Positions 52,430 through 60,977 of a stretch of 64,000 nt of DNA are shown piece by piece; the stretch's first letter is position 1, and the number at the start of each line of letters is the position of its first letter. Both the position numbers and the translations under genes were made by a program. The notes below the pieces were generated by a model. That model was not told where the DNA came from. It saw only the letters and a program-made list of their open reading frames with translations, and searched no databases. This DNA is from Bog-473 sp963745665 (GTDB lineage: Bacteria; Actinomycetota; Acidimicrobiia; Acidimicrobiales; RAAP-2), in NCBI GenBank assembly GCA_963745665.1, contig CAVUYE010000002.1:372001-436000 (forward strand). The letters run 5' to 3'.

Positions 52430-53047
52430 TCAGCCCATCGTCTTGGCGCGCAGCTGGGGAATCGCATAGGGCGCTGCGGCCACGATCGCCGCAATGAGCG
52501 CGAGGAAGGCCCCGAACTGCCAGCCGACGCCCGAACCCCCCGGCTTGAAGATGAAGGCGATGAACACGATCACGAGGTTGACCAATGTCGCCGCCATCAT
52601 CGTGGGGAGGTGCGGCAGGTTGATCCCACCGGGCAACTCCTCCCAGCCGGCGCGGAGTACCAGGTAGGCCACAATCAGGATCGAGATGATCATGACGAGG
52701 TAGAGGTACCCGTGGGCGGAGACGCCGCTCGCCGTCACGGTGATGCCGATGACAGTGATGCCGAACCAGGACAGGAAGAGCGAGATGAACAGGACGACCG
52801 TGGCGACCCCGGAAATACGGTCGGCCAGCGACCAGCGGGCGGCATCGAACTTGTAGGCCGGAATGGCGGATGCGGCGGATGCGGCGGCTGCGGGCGCCGC
52901 CGTGGCGGCCGGTGCTGCAGTCGCGGCCGCAGGCGCAGGCGCAGCTTGCGTCGCCGCTGAAGTGCCGCCGAGCGCTGCTCCGCAGTTCGCGCAATTGTTC
53001 GCATCGTCGGCGGCTTCGCTCTGGCACTGCGGGCAGGTCTGTGGCAT
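52430..53047 (-). CDS. Zinc-ribbon membrane protein
   Basis: Protein of 205 residues with an N-terminal zinc ribbon, CPQCQSEAADDANNCANC, then an Ala/Pro-rich flexible stretch (about 30-65) and about four spans (VATVVLFISLFLSWFGITVI, YLYLVMIISILIVAYLVL, AATLVNLVIVFIAFIF, FGAFLALIAAIVAAAPYAI). GGAGG lies 6 bases before ATG 53047. Similar proteins occur in actinobacteria without known function. It is convergent with the aldehyde dehydrogenase gene. Confidence 0.75.
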   Translation of the reverse strand: MPQTCPQCQSEAADDANNCANCGAALGGTSAATQAAPAPAAATAAPAATAAPAAAASAASAIPAYKFDAARWSLADRISGVATVVLFISLFLSWFGITVIGITVTASGVSAHGYLYLVMIISILIVAYLVLRAGWEELPGGINLPHLPTMMAATLVNLVIVFIAFIFKPGGSGVGWQFGAFLALIAAIVAAAPYAIPQLRAKTMG

Positions 53048-53206
53048 GACGGTCCTCCATCGTTCGGGCGACGGGAATCCGCGTACCCCCGCACGCTTCC
53101 AAGCACAGCCTCGTTCCAACCCAGAGTCTACGGGGGTGCGACCCTTCTGACTAGGGATGATCTTCTGACGGGAGCCTGCGCCGGAGTGAGGTCCAGGCCG
53201 GGGAGG

Positions 53207-54463
53207 TCAGGGGGCTGCGGTTGCAGGCGTCCCCTGGGTTCCTGAAGATCCCGGTGTCGCTGGGTGCCGCGCCGGGTGGAGGAGCGTGATCCGGGCCAGG
53301 GTGTGGCCCCCGACGGCGATGCAGTCCGAGACCGACGGGCATGCGACGGCGGTCAGGGTGAGGGGGATGTAGGACGTCGGCGAGCCCCGGAACATGACCC
53401 CGGCATCGGTGGTCTGGCCCACCGCGCCCACGCCGACCTCCGGGAGGCCGAACCACTCTGTTCCCACCATGGCGCACTGCTGCGCGGAGGGGCAGGCAAG
53501 CCCGTAGACGTCCTCCACCGGGAGCGCGCGGGTCGACGGCTCCCACGTGTGCCCCCCGTCCACGCTCCGCAGGAGCTCGCCCTGGGCCGGGACGACGTCG
53601 CTCACCGTGGTGGCGGTCGTGCCTGCCGCCAGGCAGACGGAGGCGGAAAGGCAGGCCGTGCTCTGCAGCACCCCGAGTCCCGACGGCAACGTGGCGGACG
53701 TCCACGTCTGTCCCCCGTCCGCGCTCACGGCCACGGCCCCTTGTCCGTGGCCGTTGCTCGTCGGGACATAGCCGGCGTCGATGCAGGTGCCACCGGCCAT
53801 GCACGTCAGATCGTTCTCGGGCAGGAAGCCCGAAGGCAGGTTTCCCTCCTGCTGCCAGGTCTCTCCGAAGTCGGAGCTGTGGGCGGACCAGGTCGAGGTG
53901 CCGGCACTCACGATGACGGTGCAGTCGGACGGGCTCGCACAGGTGACGCTCGAGACGACCAATGCGTTCTGCGGTGATGCTGCGGCGGACCAGGTCGCGC
54001 CGGCGTCGCTCGTCGTGACCACGACGCCGCTGCCCGGCAGCGACGCGCCGTTGGAACCGACCGCCATGCAGTCGGTCGCCGTAGGGCAGGACACCCCGCT
54101 CAGCTGTGGGGTGCTCCCGCCCGCGACCTCCTGAGCCTTCCAGGTCACACCGCCGTCCTTGGTGGCTGCGATCACGGTGGCGCCGTTGGCGTCCGGGTCG
54201 GGGCCGGCGACACCGACCGCCCAGCAGCGTCGAGCCGTGGCGCACGACACAGCGCCGAGCTCGCCGGTACCGCTTGGGGTCGGCTGCCCCACCGCCAGGG
54301 GGGTCCCCTTGGACTCACCTAGGACGCGCACGTCCGTACTGGAACCCGGGTGCCCGGTCAGCGCACAGCCCGACGCGGTGATGGCTACGGCAGCGAGAAG
54401 AAGGCACAGGCCGCCACTGCGTCGCCGGACACGCCAGTGATGAAACACGGGGCGTCGGAGCAC
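53207..54463 (-). CDS. Asp-box beta-propeller lipoprotein with seven C-x5-C pairs
   Basis: Predicted lipoprotein of 418 residues. Signal: RRSGGLCLLLAAVAITASGC with the lipid Cys at 33. Six Asp-box-like motifs (TKDGGVTW, TSDAGATW, SSDFGETW, SADGGQTW, SVDGGHTW, TTDAGVMF) alternate with seven copies of a [VL]xC-x5-CxAVG unit: Cys pairs 74/80, 126/132, 175/181, 221/227, 271/277, 324/330, 375/381. Spacing of 46-53 residues suggests one pair per blade of a seven-bladed propeller similar to sialidase/BNR folds. No sialidase active-site Arg triad is evident. Start GTG 54463 follows a TATTCT box. It is divergent from the marP-like gene. Confidence 0.72.
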   Translation of the reverse strand: MLRRPVFHHWRVRRRSGGLCLLLAAVAITASGCALTGHPGSSTDVRVLGESKGTPLAVGQPTPSGTGELGAVSCATARRCWAVGVAGPDPDANGATVIAATKDGGVTWKAQEVAGGSTPQLSGVSCPTATDCMAVGSNGASLPGSGVVVTTSDAGATWSAAASPQNALVVSSVTCASPSDCTVIVSAGTSTWSAHSSDFGETWQQEGNLPSGFLPENDLTCMAGGTCIDAGYVPTSNGHGQGAVAVSADGGQTWTSATLPSGLGVLQSTACLSASVCLAAGTTATTVSDVVPAQGELLRSVDGGHTWEPSTRALPVEDVYGLACPSAQQCAMVGTEWFGLPEVGVGAVGQTTDAGVMFRGSPTSYIPLTLTAVACPSVSDCIAVGGHTLARITLLHPARHPATPGSSGTQGTPATAAP

Positions 54464-54513
54464 GGCACGATGAGAATAGCGGTGGGGGGCGCATTTACCC
54501 GGGCACCTTTGGC

Positions 54514-54519
54514 TACCCT
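54514..54519 (+). promoter_or_regulatory. -10 box TACCCT, leaderless start at 54527
   Basis: TACCCT is followed by 7 bases and a GTG start. On the minus strand TATTCT (54478-54473) serves the propeller lipoprotein. The gap between the two genes is 63 bases. Confidence 0.5.
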
Positions 54520-54526
54520 CGCAGCG

Positions 54527-55711
54527 GTGGATTGGGTCGACCTGCTGATCATCGGGCTGATGTTGCTGGCGGCCGTCCACGGGCTCCGGCTCGGGGCCCT
54601 CGTCCAGCTCCTCACCTTCGGTGGTTTCTTCCTCGGATTCCTTCTCGGGACCAAAGTCTGGGTGCCGCTGCTCAGCGGCGGCCAGGGGGACATCACCCGG
54701 TCCGTCCTGGTCGTTTCGCTGGTGCTGTTCACCGCGTGCGCGCTGGGCTACGCCGGCCGCGTCATCGGCACCTGGAGCAACGTTACGGTGCGTCGTCACC
54801 ACCTGGGCCATGTCGATGCCGCCCTGGGCGTCGGTGTCGCCGTCGTCGCCGTCCTGTTCACCGTCTGGGTGGTTGCCGCCGTGATCCTCTCACCCAACAG
54901 CCGGTTCACGTCGCTCGATGCGGCGGTGGCCCGCTCGGACATCCTCCACTCCATCGACGGGGTGTTGCCCCACGCCCCTTCCATCTTCAACGACCTGCAG
55001 ACGTTCCTGAACGACCAGGGCTTCCCGCAGGTGTTCTCGACGCTCACCCCGCCGTCGACGCCCTCGGTCTCGACGCCCACGAACGCCGAGACCCGGACGT
55101 TGGCCGACCCGGCCGTGTTCTCGACCGTCAAGATCCTCGGCACCGCGTGCGACAGCGAGCAGGAGGGGTCGGGCTTCGTCGTCGGTCCCGGATTGGTGGC
55201 GACCAACGCGCACGTGGTGGCGGGAGAGAGCAATGGCAACACGCAGGTGTTGCTCGGGAACAACGCCTACAGCGCGACAACCGTGTTCTTCGATCCGGAC
55301 TTTGACCTGGCGGTGCTCCGGACCAACGCGCCCCTGGGCCCGGCGCTGACCATCAGCCCCACCCTGGTGTCCCGGGGCACACAGGCCGCGCTGCTGGGCT
55401 ATCCGGAGGACCGGAGCTTGACCATCGGCGCCGCCGGCGTGACTGAGGAGGTCACCGCCATCGGCAAGGACATCTACCTCGACGGCTCGGTGACGAGAGG
55501 GGTGTACGCGCTCGACGCCAGCGTGCTGCCGGGCAATTCGGGCGGTCCGTTGCTCGGACCGGGAGGCCAGGTCATCGGCGTCGTGTTCTCACGCTCCACC
55601 GTGTACCCCGATGTGGGTTACGCCTTGACCTCGCCCGGGGTGCTGTCCCGGGTGCAGCAGGCGCAGCGGCGGCACTCGCCCGTCAGCACCGGGCCCTGCA
55701 TCTCGGGCTGA
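54527..55711 (+). CDS. marP: MarP-like CvpA-trypsin membrane serine protease
   Basis: Protein of 394 residues with four N-terminal spans of the CvpA type (LLIIGLMLLAAVHGLRLGAL and later ones), then an extracytoplasmic trypsin-like domain. Catalytic residues are His229 (TNAHVVAG), Asp260 (DFDLAVLR) and Ser338 (LPGNSGGPLL). Cys208 and Cys391 bracket the protease domain and could form the disulfide known in mycobacterial MarP, which helps survival at low pH. Start is the leaderless GTG 54527. It is divergent from a propeller lipoprotein and upstream of a GH15 gene 17 bases away. Confidence 0.88.
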   Translation: MDWVDLLIIGLMLLAAVHGLRLGALVQLLTFGGFFLGFLLGTKVWVPLLSGGQGDITRSVLVVSLVLFTACALGYAGRVIGTWSNVTVRRHHLGHVDAALGVGVAVVAVLFTVWVVAAVILSPNSRFTSLDAAVARSDILHSIDGVLPHAPSIFNDLQTFLNDQGFPQVFSTLTPPSTPSVSTPTNAETRTLADPAVFSTVKILGTACDSEQEGSGFVVGPGLVATNAHVVAGESNGNTQVLLGNNAYSATTVFFDPDFDLAVLRTNAPLGPALTISPTLVSRGTQAALLGYPEDRSLTIGAAGVTEEVTAIGKDIYLDGSVTRGVYALDASVLPGNSGGPLLGPGGQVIGVVFSRSTVYPDVGYALTSPGVLSRVQQAQRRHSPVSTGPCISG

Positions 55712-55716
55712 ACGGC

Positions 55717-55722
55717 AAGAAT
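55717..55722 (+). promoter_or_regulatory. -10-like box AAGAAT, leaderless start at 55729
   Basis: AAGAAT, then 6 bases and ATG of the GH15 gene. The box lies just after the marP-like stop. Confidence 0.4.
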
Positions 55723-55728
55723 GAACCC

Positions 55729-57633
55729 ATGAGCCAGCGCATCGAGGATTACGCCGTCATCGGGGATCTCCACACGGCCGCCCTCGTGGGCATCGACGGC
55801 TCCATCGACTGGTTGTGCCTGCCCCACTTCGACTCCCCCTCGTGCTTCGCCCGGCTGCTGGGCGACGAGGACCATGGGTTCTGGCAGATAGCGCCCACCG
55901 GGGGGCCCTCGGTGATTCTGGCCACACGGCGCTGGTACCGCCCGGACACGCTCGTGGTCGAGACCGAATACGACACCGCCACGGGGACCGTGCGGGTGAC
56001 CGACTGCATGCCGGTACGGGACGGGTACCCCCACCTGGTGCGTTCCGTCGAGGGCGTGAGTGGCAAGGTCGACATGCACATGGAGATGGCCGTGCGCTTC
56101 GACTACGGCGAGGTCGTCCCGTGGGTCACGTCGCACGACGGACTGGTCCGCCTGACCGCGGGTCCGGACTCGGTGGCGCTCTGGCACCGGGTCGAGCCCG
56201 AGGGTCGCGACATGCGCACGATCGCCGACTTCACGGTCACCGAGAACCAGCGCTACCCCTTCACCCTGGTGTGGTACCCCTCTCACGAGGAGCCACCACC
56301 GCCACTCGACAGCTACTACGCCGTGCACCTCACCGAGGCCTACTGGACGGAGTGGGCGACGCAGTGTTGCTACGTGGGTCCCTTCAAGGACGCCGTGGTG
56401 CGCTCCCTGATCACGCTCAAGGCCCTGACCTACACCCCGACGGGAGGCATTGTGGCGGCGGCGACCACCTCGCTGCCCGAGGCGCTGGGGGGCAACCGGA
56501 ACTGGGACTACCGCTTCTGTTGGCTCCGTGACGCCACGCTCACCTTGGAGGCGTTGATGCGCGGTGGCTACAACACCGAGGCGCTGGCCTGGCGCGACTG
56601 GCTGCTCCGCGCCGTGGCCGGCGACGTCACGAAGCTCCAGATCATGTACGGGCCGGCTGGCGAGCGCCGCCTGGACGAATGGGAAGCCGATTGGCTCCCG
56701 GGCTACGAGGGCTCGGCGCCGGTCCGGATCGGGAATGCCGCGTCCGGCCAATACCAGCTCGACGTCTACGGCGAGGTGATGTCTGCGCTGTATTCGTCGG
56801 CCAGGGCCGAGGGCGTGCAGAGCCGTTCTGCCTGGGGCCTGCAGCGCCAGCTCGTCGAGTTCCTCGAGAAGGGGTGGCTGGAGCCGGATGACGGCATCTG
56901 GGAGGTGCGCGGGCCGCGCCGGCACTTCACGCACTCCAAGGTCATGGCCTGGGTGGCCGTCGACCGCGCCGTCCGCACGATGGAGGAGTGGCCCGACCTC
57001 GAGGGGCCGCTCGACACGTGGCGCACCTTGCGGGACGACATCTTCACCGAGGTCTGTGACAAGGGGTACAACAAGGACGTCGGTGCCTTCACGCAGTACT
57101 ACGGGTCCGACACGCTCGATGCCAGCGTGCTGATGATCCCGCTGGTCGGCTTCTTGCCGCCCAGTGACCCACGCGTGGTGAGCACGGTCGAAACTGTGCA
57201 ACGCGAGCTCATGGACCACGGCTTCGTGTTGCGCTACCGCACGAGCGACGACGGTTCCGTCGATGGGCTGACCGGCCGGGAGGGCGCCTTCCTGGCGTGC
57301 TCGTTCTGGCTGGTGGACTGCCTGCACATGATCGGCCGGGGCGCCGAGGCCGAGGACCTCTTCGAGCGCCTCTTGGCCCTGCGCAACGAGCTGGGGCTGC
57401 TGTCGGAGGAGTACGACCCGTTGGCCGGTCGTCTCGTCGGCAACTTCCCCCAGGCGTTCTCGCACGTTTCCCTGATCAACTCGGCGTTCCGCCTCAGTGG
57501 CCAGGACCCGCTGAGGCTGGTCGACGACGGGTCGCGGATTCTGGTCGACAACACGCTGACCTCGCCGACCGTCGGGAAGATGAAGCGGATCGGGCGCGTT
57601 GCTGTCCGCCGCCGATCCGGATCGGCGCGTTGA
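55729..57633 (+). CDS. GH15 glucoamylase/trehalase-type glycoside hydrolase
   Basis: Cytosolic enzyme of 634 residues. N-terminal super-sandwich domain with YAVIGDLHTAALVGIDGSIDW and FDSPSCFARLLGD, then the (alpha/alpha)6 barrel with GGNRNWDYRFCWLRDAT, a segment common to GH15 trehalases, and later LSEEYDPLAGRLVGNFPQAFSH. The last is the region of the second catalytic Glu. Trehalose breakdown is the most likely role in an actinobacterium; oligosaccharide hydrolysis is possible. The extreme C terminus is Arg-rich. Confidence 0.9.
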   Translation: MSQRIEDYAVIGDLHTAALVGIDGSIDWLCLPHFDSPSCFARLLGDEDHGFWQIAPTGGPSVILATRRWYRPDTLVVETEYDTATGTVRVTDCMPVRDGYPHLVRSVEGVSGKVDMHMEMAVRFDYGEVVPWVTSHDGLVRLTAGPDSVALWHRVEPEGRDMRTIADFTVTENQRYPFTLVWYPSHEEPPPPLDSYYAVHLTEAYWTEWATQCCYVGPFKDAVVRSLITLKALTYTPTGGIVAAATTSLPEALGGNRNWDYRFCWLRDATLTLEALMRGGYNTEALAWRDWLLRAVAGDVTKLQIMYGPAGERRLDEWEADWLPGYEGSAPVRIGNAASGQYQLDVYGEVMSALYSSARAEGVQSRSAWGLQRQLVEFLEKGWLEPDDGIWEVRGPRRHFTHSKVMAWVAVDRAVRTMEEWPDLEGPLDTWRTLRDDIFTEVCDKGYNKDVGAFTQYYGSDTLDASVLMIPLVGFLPPSDPRVVSTVETVQRELMDHGFVLRYRTSDDGSVDGLTGREGAFLACSFWLVDCLHMIGRGAEAEDLFERLLALRNELGLLSEEYDPLAGRLVGNFPQAFSHVSLINSAFRLSGQDPLRLVDDGSRILVDNTLTSPTVGKMKRIGRVAVRRRSGSAR

Positions 57634-57655
57634 CACCCTTCGGGGTGCCCGCGCC

Positions 57656-58666
57656 TTGAGCGGCACGCACGCGCACGGCGGCCGCCCCCACCGGCACGCC
57701 GATGCGGGCTTGCACGTGCACGACCCTGCGAGTGGCGACGCCGTCCCTCCACCGCGCCCCATTGCGCCGGGCGTGCTCGAGATCGACACGTTGCTTGGCG
57801 GTTGGGAGCGTGTCACCGCCGGTTACCTCATTGAGGGGTCGGCGCCGGTGCTCATCGAGACGGGGAGTCAGACGTCGGTGCCGGTGCTGCTGGCCGCGCT
57901 GGAGCAGATCGGGGTCGGTCCGGACGAGTTGGCAGGGATTGCCGTCACGCACATCCATCTCGACCACGCCGGCGGCGTGGGCGATGTAGCTCGCGCCTTT
58001 CCCGCCGCCAAGGTGTATGTGCACGAGAAGGGAGCCCGGCATCTGGCCGACCCCACGCGGCTGATCGATTCGGCGGCACGCGTCTACGGCCCGCTCCTCG
58101 ATTCGCTCTACGGGCGCCTCGATCCCACGCCAGCCGAGCGGCTCCATGTGCTCGACGACGGCGAGGAGATCGAAGTCAGCCCCGGACGCACCCTCGTGGC
58201 CGTGGACTCACCGGGGCACGCCAAGCACCACGTGGGGTTGCACGATTCGCTGAGTGGGGTGCTCTTCGCCGGGGACGCGGTCGGCGTCAAGCTGCCTGAC
58301 GGCGGTGTGCTGCGACCCGCGACGCCGCCTCCCGACTTCGATCTCGCCCAAGCCTTGACCTCGCTGACCAAGTTCGCCGCCCGGCGCCCGTCGGCCATCG
58401 CCCTGGCGCACTACGGACTTTTGGAGCAGCCCGAGGAGCTGCTGGCGGAGGCCGACGAGACCCTGCGCCTCTGGGCCGAGACCGCCGAGACGGCGTACCG
58501 CGAGGGCGCCGACATCGCCGATGCGCTGTCCGCTCGTTTCGACCCGCTCCAGGAAGACATCGACCCCGCCCACAAGGAGAAGCTCGACACCCTGAACGGT
58601 GTCCACTCCAATGCGGCGGGATTCCGCCGGTGGCTCGAAGGGCGAGACGCCGGAGCCGCCACTTGA
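57656..58666 (+). CDS. Metallo-beta-lactamase-fold hydrolase
   Basis: Predicted zinc hydrolase of about 336 residues. Motif THIHLDHAGG gives the HxHxDH site, with further ligands in DSPGHAKHHVG and LFAGDAVG. After the core there is a C-terminal extension (about 245-336) with many acidic residues and a helical look. The start is uncertain: TTG 57656 is the most upstream plausible one, GTG 57717 would also keep the fold. It follows the GH15 gene by about 20 bases. No specific substrate. Confidence 0.8.
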   Translation: MSGTHAHGGRPHRHADAGLHVHDPASGDAVPPPRPIAPGVLEIDTLLGGWERVTAGYLIEGSAPVLIETGSQTSVPVLLAALEQIGVGPDELAGIAVTHIHLDHAGGVGDVARAFPAAKVYVHEKGARHLADPTRLIDSAARVYGPLLDSLYGRLDPTPAERLHVLDDGEEIEVSPGRTLVAVDSPGHAKHHVGLHDSLSGVLFAGDAVGVKLPDGGVLRPATPPPDFDLAQALTSLTKFAARRPSAIALAHYGLLEQPEELLAEADETLRLWAETAETAYREGADIADALSARFDPLQEDIDPAHKEKLDTLNGVHSNAAGFRRWLEGRDAGAAT

Positions 58667-58712
58667 GAAGACCAAGGGCTGGGAAGACCGTGAACTGGGC
58701 AAAGGGGCTCGG

Positions 58713-58985
58713 TTAGACGACCAGCTTGGCGCGAAGCTCCTCCTGCCGGACCTCGAAGTCATCGAGAGAGATGCGGCCCTCGGCCAGGTCCTCGTGCAGT
58801 GCGGCGAACTCTTCGAGCAGGCGTGTCTGGTCCACCTCGTCGGCCGAAGGGGACGGGTCGGACTGCTCGCTCGCCAGCGCCTTGTCCTCCTTCCGCGAAA
58901 TGCGGTCGTCCATCTTGGCCTTGGCCCGGTCCTTCTTGGCCTGGTCGCGCTGCAATTTTCCAAATGTCGAACGTGCGCGTGCCAC
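58713..58985 (-). CDS. Small charged SHOCT-like protein
   Basis: Protein of 90 residues. Basic N-terminal helix (STFGKLQRDQAKKDRAKAKM), then acidic and Ser-rich centre, and a C-terminal helix pair LLEEFAALHEDLAEGRISLDDFEVRQEELR with a SHOCT-like DxF turn (quoted: AEGRISLDDFEVRQEELR). The start is GTG 58985 with AAAGGAG 6 bases upstream. Likely real because of this ribosome binding site and composition. Function unknown. Confidence 0.65.
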   Translation of the reverse strand: MARARSTFGKLQRDQAKKDRAKAKMDDRISRKEDKALASEQSDPSPSADEVDQTRLLEEFAALHEDLAEGRISLDDFEVRQEELRAKLVV

Positions 58986-59096
58986 GGTTCACTCCTTTCC
59001 GACCGCAGGGCAGCGGCCAGGTACTGCCGGCAAGGCGCTTGCCCTGCCGATGTTCTTGCCGCACCCGCCTGTGCGGTGGGCCTCCTCGGCCCCGAG

Positions 59097-59182
59097 CGGA
59101 GGAGGTGGGATTTGAACCCACGGTACCCATGAGGCACAACGGTTTTCGAGACCGTCCGATTCGGCCGCTCTCGCACTCCTCC
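59097..59182 (-). tRNA. tRNA-Ser(CGA)
   Basis: Cloverleaf of 86 bases on the minus strand: acceptor stem GGAGGAG with CTCCTCC, anticodon stem ACGGT/ACCGT with loop CTCGAAA (anticodon CGA), a long variable arm as in class II tRNA-Ser, and T arm GTGGG-TTCAAAT-CCCAC. CCA is not encoded. Confidence 0.95.
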
Positions 59183-59314
59183 GGGCGAGATGCTAGTCGC
59201 TCTGACCTGGTCCGGAACCTCGTGGAGTCGGTTCGGGGAGCGCAACCGGCGCGAAGGACGAGGTCAGGAGGATGGTGAGCGGGGCCCGCGATCGGAGTTG
59301 GTTGGCGCCTGTGC

Positions 59315-59788
59315 TCAGGTCGGGCCGCCGGCAGCGGAGGGTGGCGCGGCGACTCGATCGACCCGCTTGTCGGCGAAGAAGGAGGACAGGAGGTCGCGAC
59401 ACGCGGCGGCGGCGACGCCACCGATGACCTCGAGCTCATGGTTGAGCCTGGGGTCCGCACACAGGTTGTAGAGCGTGCCGCACGCTCCGGCCCTGGGATC
59501 ACTGGCGCCGAACACGATCCGACCCACCCTGGCCGCGACCAGCGCACCGGCGCACATGGGGCAGGGCTCGAGCGTGACGACCAACGTCAGGGTGGAAAGC
59601 CGCCACCCGCCCATGGCTGCAGCCGCATCGCGCAGGACCAGGATCTCGGCGTGTGCCGTCGGGTCGGTGGTGGTCTCGCGTTCGTTGTGGCGGGCCGCCA
59701 CGACCCTCCCGTCGATCAGCGCGACCGCTCCGACCGGCACTTCTCCCTCAGCAGCGGCCAGCCGCGCTTGGGCCAGGGCGAGGTCCAT
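59315..59788 (-). CDS. tadA: tRNA-specific adenosine deaminase TadA
   Basis: Zinc deaminase of 157 residues that converts A34 to inosine in tRNA-Arg(ACG). Zinc ligands are His46 (HAE, with catalytic Glu48), Cys76 and Cys79 (PCPMC). Also seen: EVPVGAVALIDGRVVA, DPRAGACGTLYNL with a C-terminal helix. ATG 59788 is the start; the frame is open upstream through a promoter-like 17-base repeat but lacks another normal start codon. It is close to tRNA-Ser genes and dnaX, a common arrangement. Confidence 0.88.
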   Translation of the reverse strand: MDLALAQARLAAAEGEVPVGAVALIDGRVVAARHNERETTTDPTAHAEILVLRDAAAAMGGWRLSTLTLVVTLEPCPMCAGALVAARVGRIVFGASDPRAGACGTLYNLCADPRLNHELEVIGGVAAAACRDLLSSFFADKRVDRVAAPPSAAGGPT

Positions 59789-59828
59789 GGCCTCTTCGTC
59801 CGGGAGCTGGGTGGTCGGGTCGGCGGGT

Positions 59829-59845
59829 GCGATGCCCCAGTATGC
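59829..59845 (-). repeat. 17-base repeat upstream of tadA (copy 1)
   Basis: The minus-strand sequence GCATACTGGGGCATCGC recurs exactly at 60910-60926. It lies 46 bases after the stop of the preceding membrane protein and 41 bases before tadA. CATACT could act as a -10 box, so it is probably a duplicated promoter. Confidence 0.7.
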
Positions 59846-59891
59846 AGGTCGACGACCCGGGGGAGCCCGGACGGAGGAGCGCCGGCCCGAC

Positions 59892-60758
59892 TCAGGCGTG
59901 CGACGCGTGCAGTCCCCTCTCCGCGCTGCTGAGGGTCCTCTGCAGCTGCGTGGAGTCCTGGCCGAACTGGTCGAGATACTGGCCGACCTGGTCGAGATAG
60001 GAGCCCAGCCCGATGGACTGCAGCCCGTTGATGGTCCCCAGGAACTGCACTTCCTGCGTCACCAGCGCATGGGCACTGGCGGCAGCCGTCCGGGCCGTCG
60101 TCGGCGCGGCGGTCTCCGCCAACACGGACCCGTAGTGCTGCAGCGATTGGACATAGGGGTTGATCACCGCCGCCACCCTGGCGAGTGTCGGGATGCCGGA
60201 CAGAGATTCCAGTCCCGAATGCGCCGTAGCAGTTGCGGCAACGGCCGCGGTAGTTGCCGTCCGCAGGCGCGTCACGTCGGCCGAAGAGACCGTCGACGTG
60301 GGTGTAGACGCCCGACCAGTGGAAGGCGGGGCCGAGTGGTGCAGCGAGGCCAGGATGGCCGCCACGGCGACGAAGACGACGAAGAGGGACGCCAGCACGA
60401 TCGTCGTCGTGACGGAGAGGCTTCGTTGCGGAGGCCGCTGCCGGTGGTCCACCGACGGGAGAGGACGGGACGGGAGCGTGGTCTCGGAGGCGTGCTCCCA
60501 GCGGTCCTCGGACCACCATGCCCGTTCCCAGTCAGGGATCGGCTTCGGCTCGACTTCTCTGAGGGGTTCTAGCGTCGTGACCAGATTCGGCGCGACCGGC
60601 GGCTCGGGCGGCCAGACCGGCTCGGGCGGCGTCTGAGCTCGGGGTCCGGACACAGTCCCTGCCGGCGCCTTCTGTGCGGGGGCATTCCGGGCAGCAGCTG
60701 GCGAAGATTTCGTCGCAGAGTCCGTGACCGAGCCGTGCGGGGCAGCCCCGTCAGGCAC
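59892..60758 (-). CDS. Membrane-anchored protein of unknown family (paralogue 2)
   Basis: Protein of 288 residues from GTG 60758, which has GAGGAG 9 bases upstream. Pro/Glu-rich cytoplasmic N terminus (1-110), one span (TTTIVLASLFVVFVAVAAIL, about 117-137), a short Ser/Thr linker and a helical extracytoplasmic domain (159-285) with VAAVINPYVQSLQHYGSVLA and FLGTINGLQSIGLGSYL. The same domain forms the end of the 495-residue product of the upstream gene, so the two arose by duplication. No family is recognised. The frame is open further upstream through the 17-base repeat, so the N terminus could be longer. Confidence 0.7.
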   Translation of the reverse strand: MPDGAAPHGSVTDSATKSSPAAARNAPAQKAPAGTVSGPRAQTPPEPVWPPEPPVAPNLVTTLEPLREVEPKPIPDWERAWWSEDRWEHASETTLPSRPLPSVDHRQRPPQRSLSVTTTIVLASLFVVFVAVAAILASLHHSAPPSTGRASTPTSTVSSADVTRLRTATTAAVAATATAHSGLESLSGIPTLARVAAVINPYVQSLQHYGSVLAETAAPTTARTAAASAHALVTQEVQFLGTINGLQSIGLGSYLDQVGQYLDQFGQDSTQLQRTLSSAERGLHASHA

Positions 60759-60909
60759 AGATCCCGACTCCTCGGCGGAGGGGCGGCGCGCCGGCGAATT
60801 GCTGCTGCCGATGCCGGTCTCGGGCTCGGGTGCATTCTTGGCCCTCCGCCTTGGTCGCGGCGGGTCAGCGGCGTTCTCGTCGCTCAGTGAGGTGGACGTT
60901 CTAACGGTG

Positions 60910-60926
60910 GCGATGCCCCAGTATGC
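60910..60926 (-). repeat. 17-base repeat (copy 2)
   Basis: Exact copy of the element at 59829, lying 51 bases after the stop of paralogue 1. It is in a corresponding place relative to the preceding gene as the other copy, which suggests that gene and flanking DNA were duplicated together. Confidence 0.7.
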
Positions 60927-60977
60927 GAGGTCAGCACACCCGTTGGAAAGTGCCCAGGCCAGTCGGCCTGATGGGGC

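Noticed and set aside
55618..57816. Minus-strand open frame of 732 codons across the GH15 gene
   Set aside because: Antisense shadow; the plus strand has all GH15 motifs.
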